From contig DEJD01000025.1 in assembly GCA_002353215.1 (NCBI GenBank), forward strand, positions 1 through 6,717: 6,717 nt of DNA. Direction: 5' to 3'. The translations under genes were made by a program, and so were the position numbers. Numbering within the stretch: position 1 is the stretch's first letter; each line of letters starts with the position of its first letter. Positions 6,208-6,717 of this stretch are shown in pieces. The notes under the pieces are model-generated. The model saw only the letters and a list, made by a program, of their open reading frames with translations, was not told where the DNA came from and did not search any database. This DNA is from Prevotellaceae bacterium UBA2757. GTDB lineage: Bacteria; Bacteroidota; Bacteroidia; Bacteroidales; Bacteroidaceae.

Positions 6208-6717
6208 TCTCCATCGTTTTATTGCCTTCATAGGCGAATCGCCAACCCACTGATAACCGTTTCTGCGTTCGTACTGGATATCATTAAACGAACGGAGAAC
6301 CTCACCTCTACGGTCTGAATACATAGGTTCTCCTTTTTCCAAATCATAATATCTTGCCCAAAGCAAAGGAGCACCCTTCTCCTCTACCATTCTCTTGTCT
6401 GGTTTACCATCGGCATTGGTGAAGTACTCAATCTTCCTGTCGCGTATGGGGTGCGTTTCAAACCATTCTATTGCTGCTTCGATACTACCTTTCAGTTGTT
6501 TTCTGCTCACACCAGTACCTGTAAAATCCTGTGTCTCTTCTAAAATATCCATCAGCAGCATAACAATATCAACCGACTCACCGAAACCGCAATATGAAGC
6601 CAATTCATATTTCCGTGCAGAAGCTGGCAGGAGAGTATTCTCATCGTGTTGCTGACACCAAACGGTCAACCTCCCCTCCTTATCCTTTATCTGACAATTC
6701 AGGATGCACTCCACCCC
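6205..6717 (-). CDS. Pectate lyase, polysaccharide lyase family 10, C-terminal part
   Basis: The frame is open from the window's right edge on the minus strand, so the start lies beyond 6717; 170 sense codons are visible. The GTG near the edge (6712-6714) is an internal valine in GVECILNCQI, not a start. Pectate lyases of family PL10 cleave polygalacturonate by beta-elimination with calcium, usually after export. Family features in visible order are GVECILNCQI, LTVWCQQHD, LPASARKYELAS (the arginine here lies in the conserved active-site region), GESVDIVMLLM, IEAAIEWFE, PLWARYYDLEKGEPMYSDRRG and YERRNGYQWVGDSP. The protein ends KRWR, and its TAA stop sits in the last copy of the heptamer array, so the repeat begins exactly at the gene end. 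It converges on the heme receptor gene and is probably part of a separate pectin-use region to the right. Signal peptide and N-terminal domains cannot be seen. Confidence 0.88.
   Translation of the reverse strand, partial: GVECILNCQIKDKEGRLTVWCQQHDENTLLPASARKYELASYCGFGESVDIVMLLMDILEETQDFTGTGVSRKQLKGSIEAAIEWFETHPIRDRKIEYFTNADGKPDKRMVEEKGAPLLWARYYDLEKGEPMYSDRRGEVLRSFNDIQYERRNGYQWVGDSPMKAIKRWR

Noticed and set aside
6395..6655. Plus-strand frame of 86 codons opposite the pectate lyase
   Set aside because: The minus strand carries a clear PL10 domain through this stretch; the plus-strand translation has no family features.

Overview
The window looks like a Bacteroidales chromosome, most likely Prevotella or a close relative (family level is inference). 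Reasons: Bacteroidetes-type -7 promoter elements (TAnnTTTG) ahead of two transcription units, A-rich leaders with no Shine-Dalgarno sequence, a surface-lipoprotein plus TonB-receptor gene set, and a family 10 pectate lyase. No mobile element, CRISPR array, tRNA or rRNA was seen.

Layout. (1) Bases 1-858 hold the 3' half of a phosphohexomutase gene (phosphoglucomutase/phosphomannomutase superfamily), closed by a clear hairpin terminator at 886-923. (2) Bases 1077-2424 hold a two-gene unit: an AraC-family regulator and, 7 nt later, a GAF-domain free methionine-(R)-sulfoxide reductase with all three family cysteines. (3) A promoter at 2448-2478 drives a tight three-gene operon (2537-6137): a surface-type lipoprotein built from two related halves, an HmuY-family heme-binding lipoprotein, and an HmuR-type TonB-dependent outer-membrane receptor. 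The gaps are 7 nt and 3 nt, and the receptor appears to start with TTG. (4) A block of 7-bp tandem repeats (6144-6207) lies between the receptor gene and a convergent gene. (5) Bases 6205-6717, minus strand, hold the C-terminal part of a PL10 pectate lyase that runs off the window; its stop codon lies inside the last repeat copy.

How the genes work together. The three-gene operon is a heme acquisition system of the HmuY/HmuR kind known from Porphyromonas gingivalis. The HmuY-like lipoprotein would capture heme at the cell surface and the TonB receptor would import it. The first lipoprotein is an accessory component of unknown role. The histidine expected between the FRAP and NPDL boxes of the receptor is absent and methionines are there instead. 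The HmuY-like protein also has candidate methionine ligands. This suggests a methionine-based version of heme binding (inference). The regulator/reductase pair, the mutase and the lyase are probably unrelated housekeeping and carbohydrate-use genes. The most interesting points are the possible methionine heme ligands, the duplicated lipoprotein at the head of the operon, and the repeat-borne stop codon.
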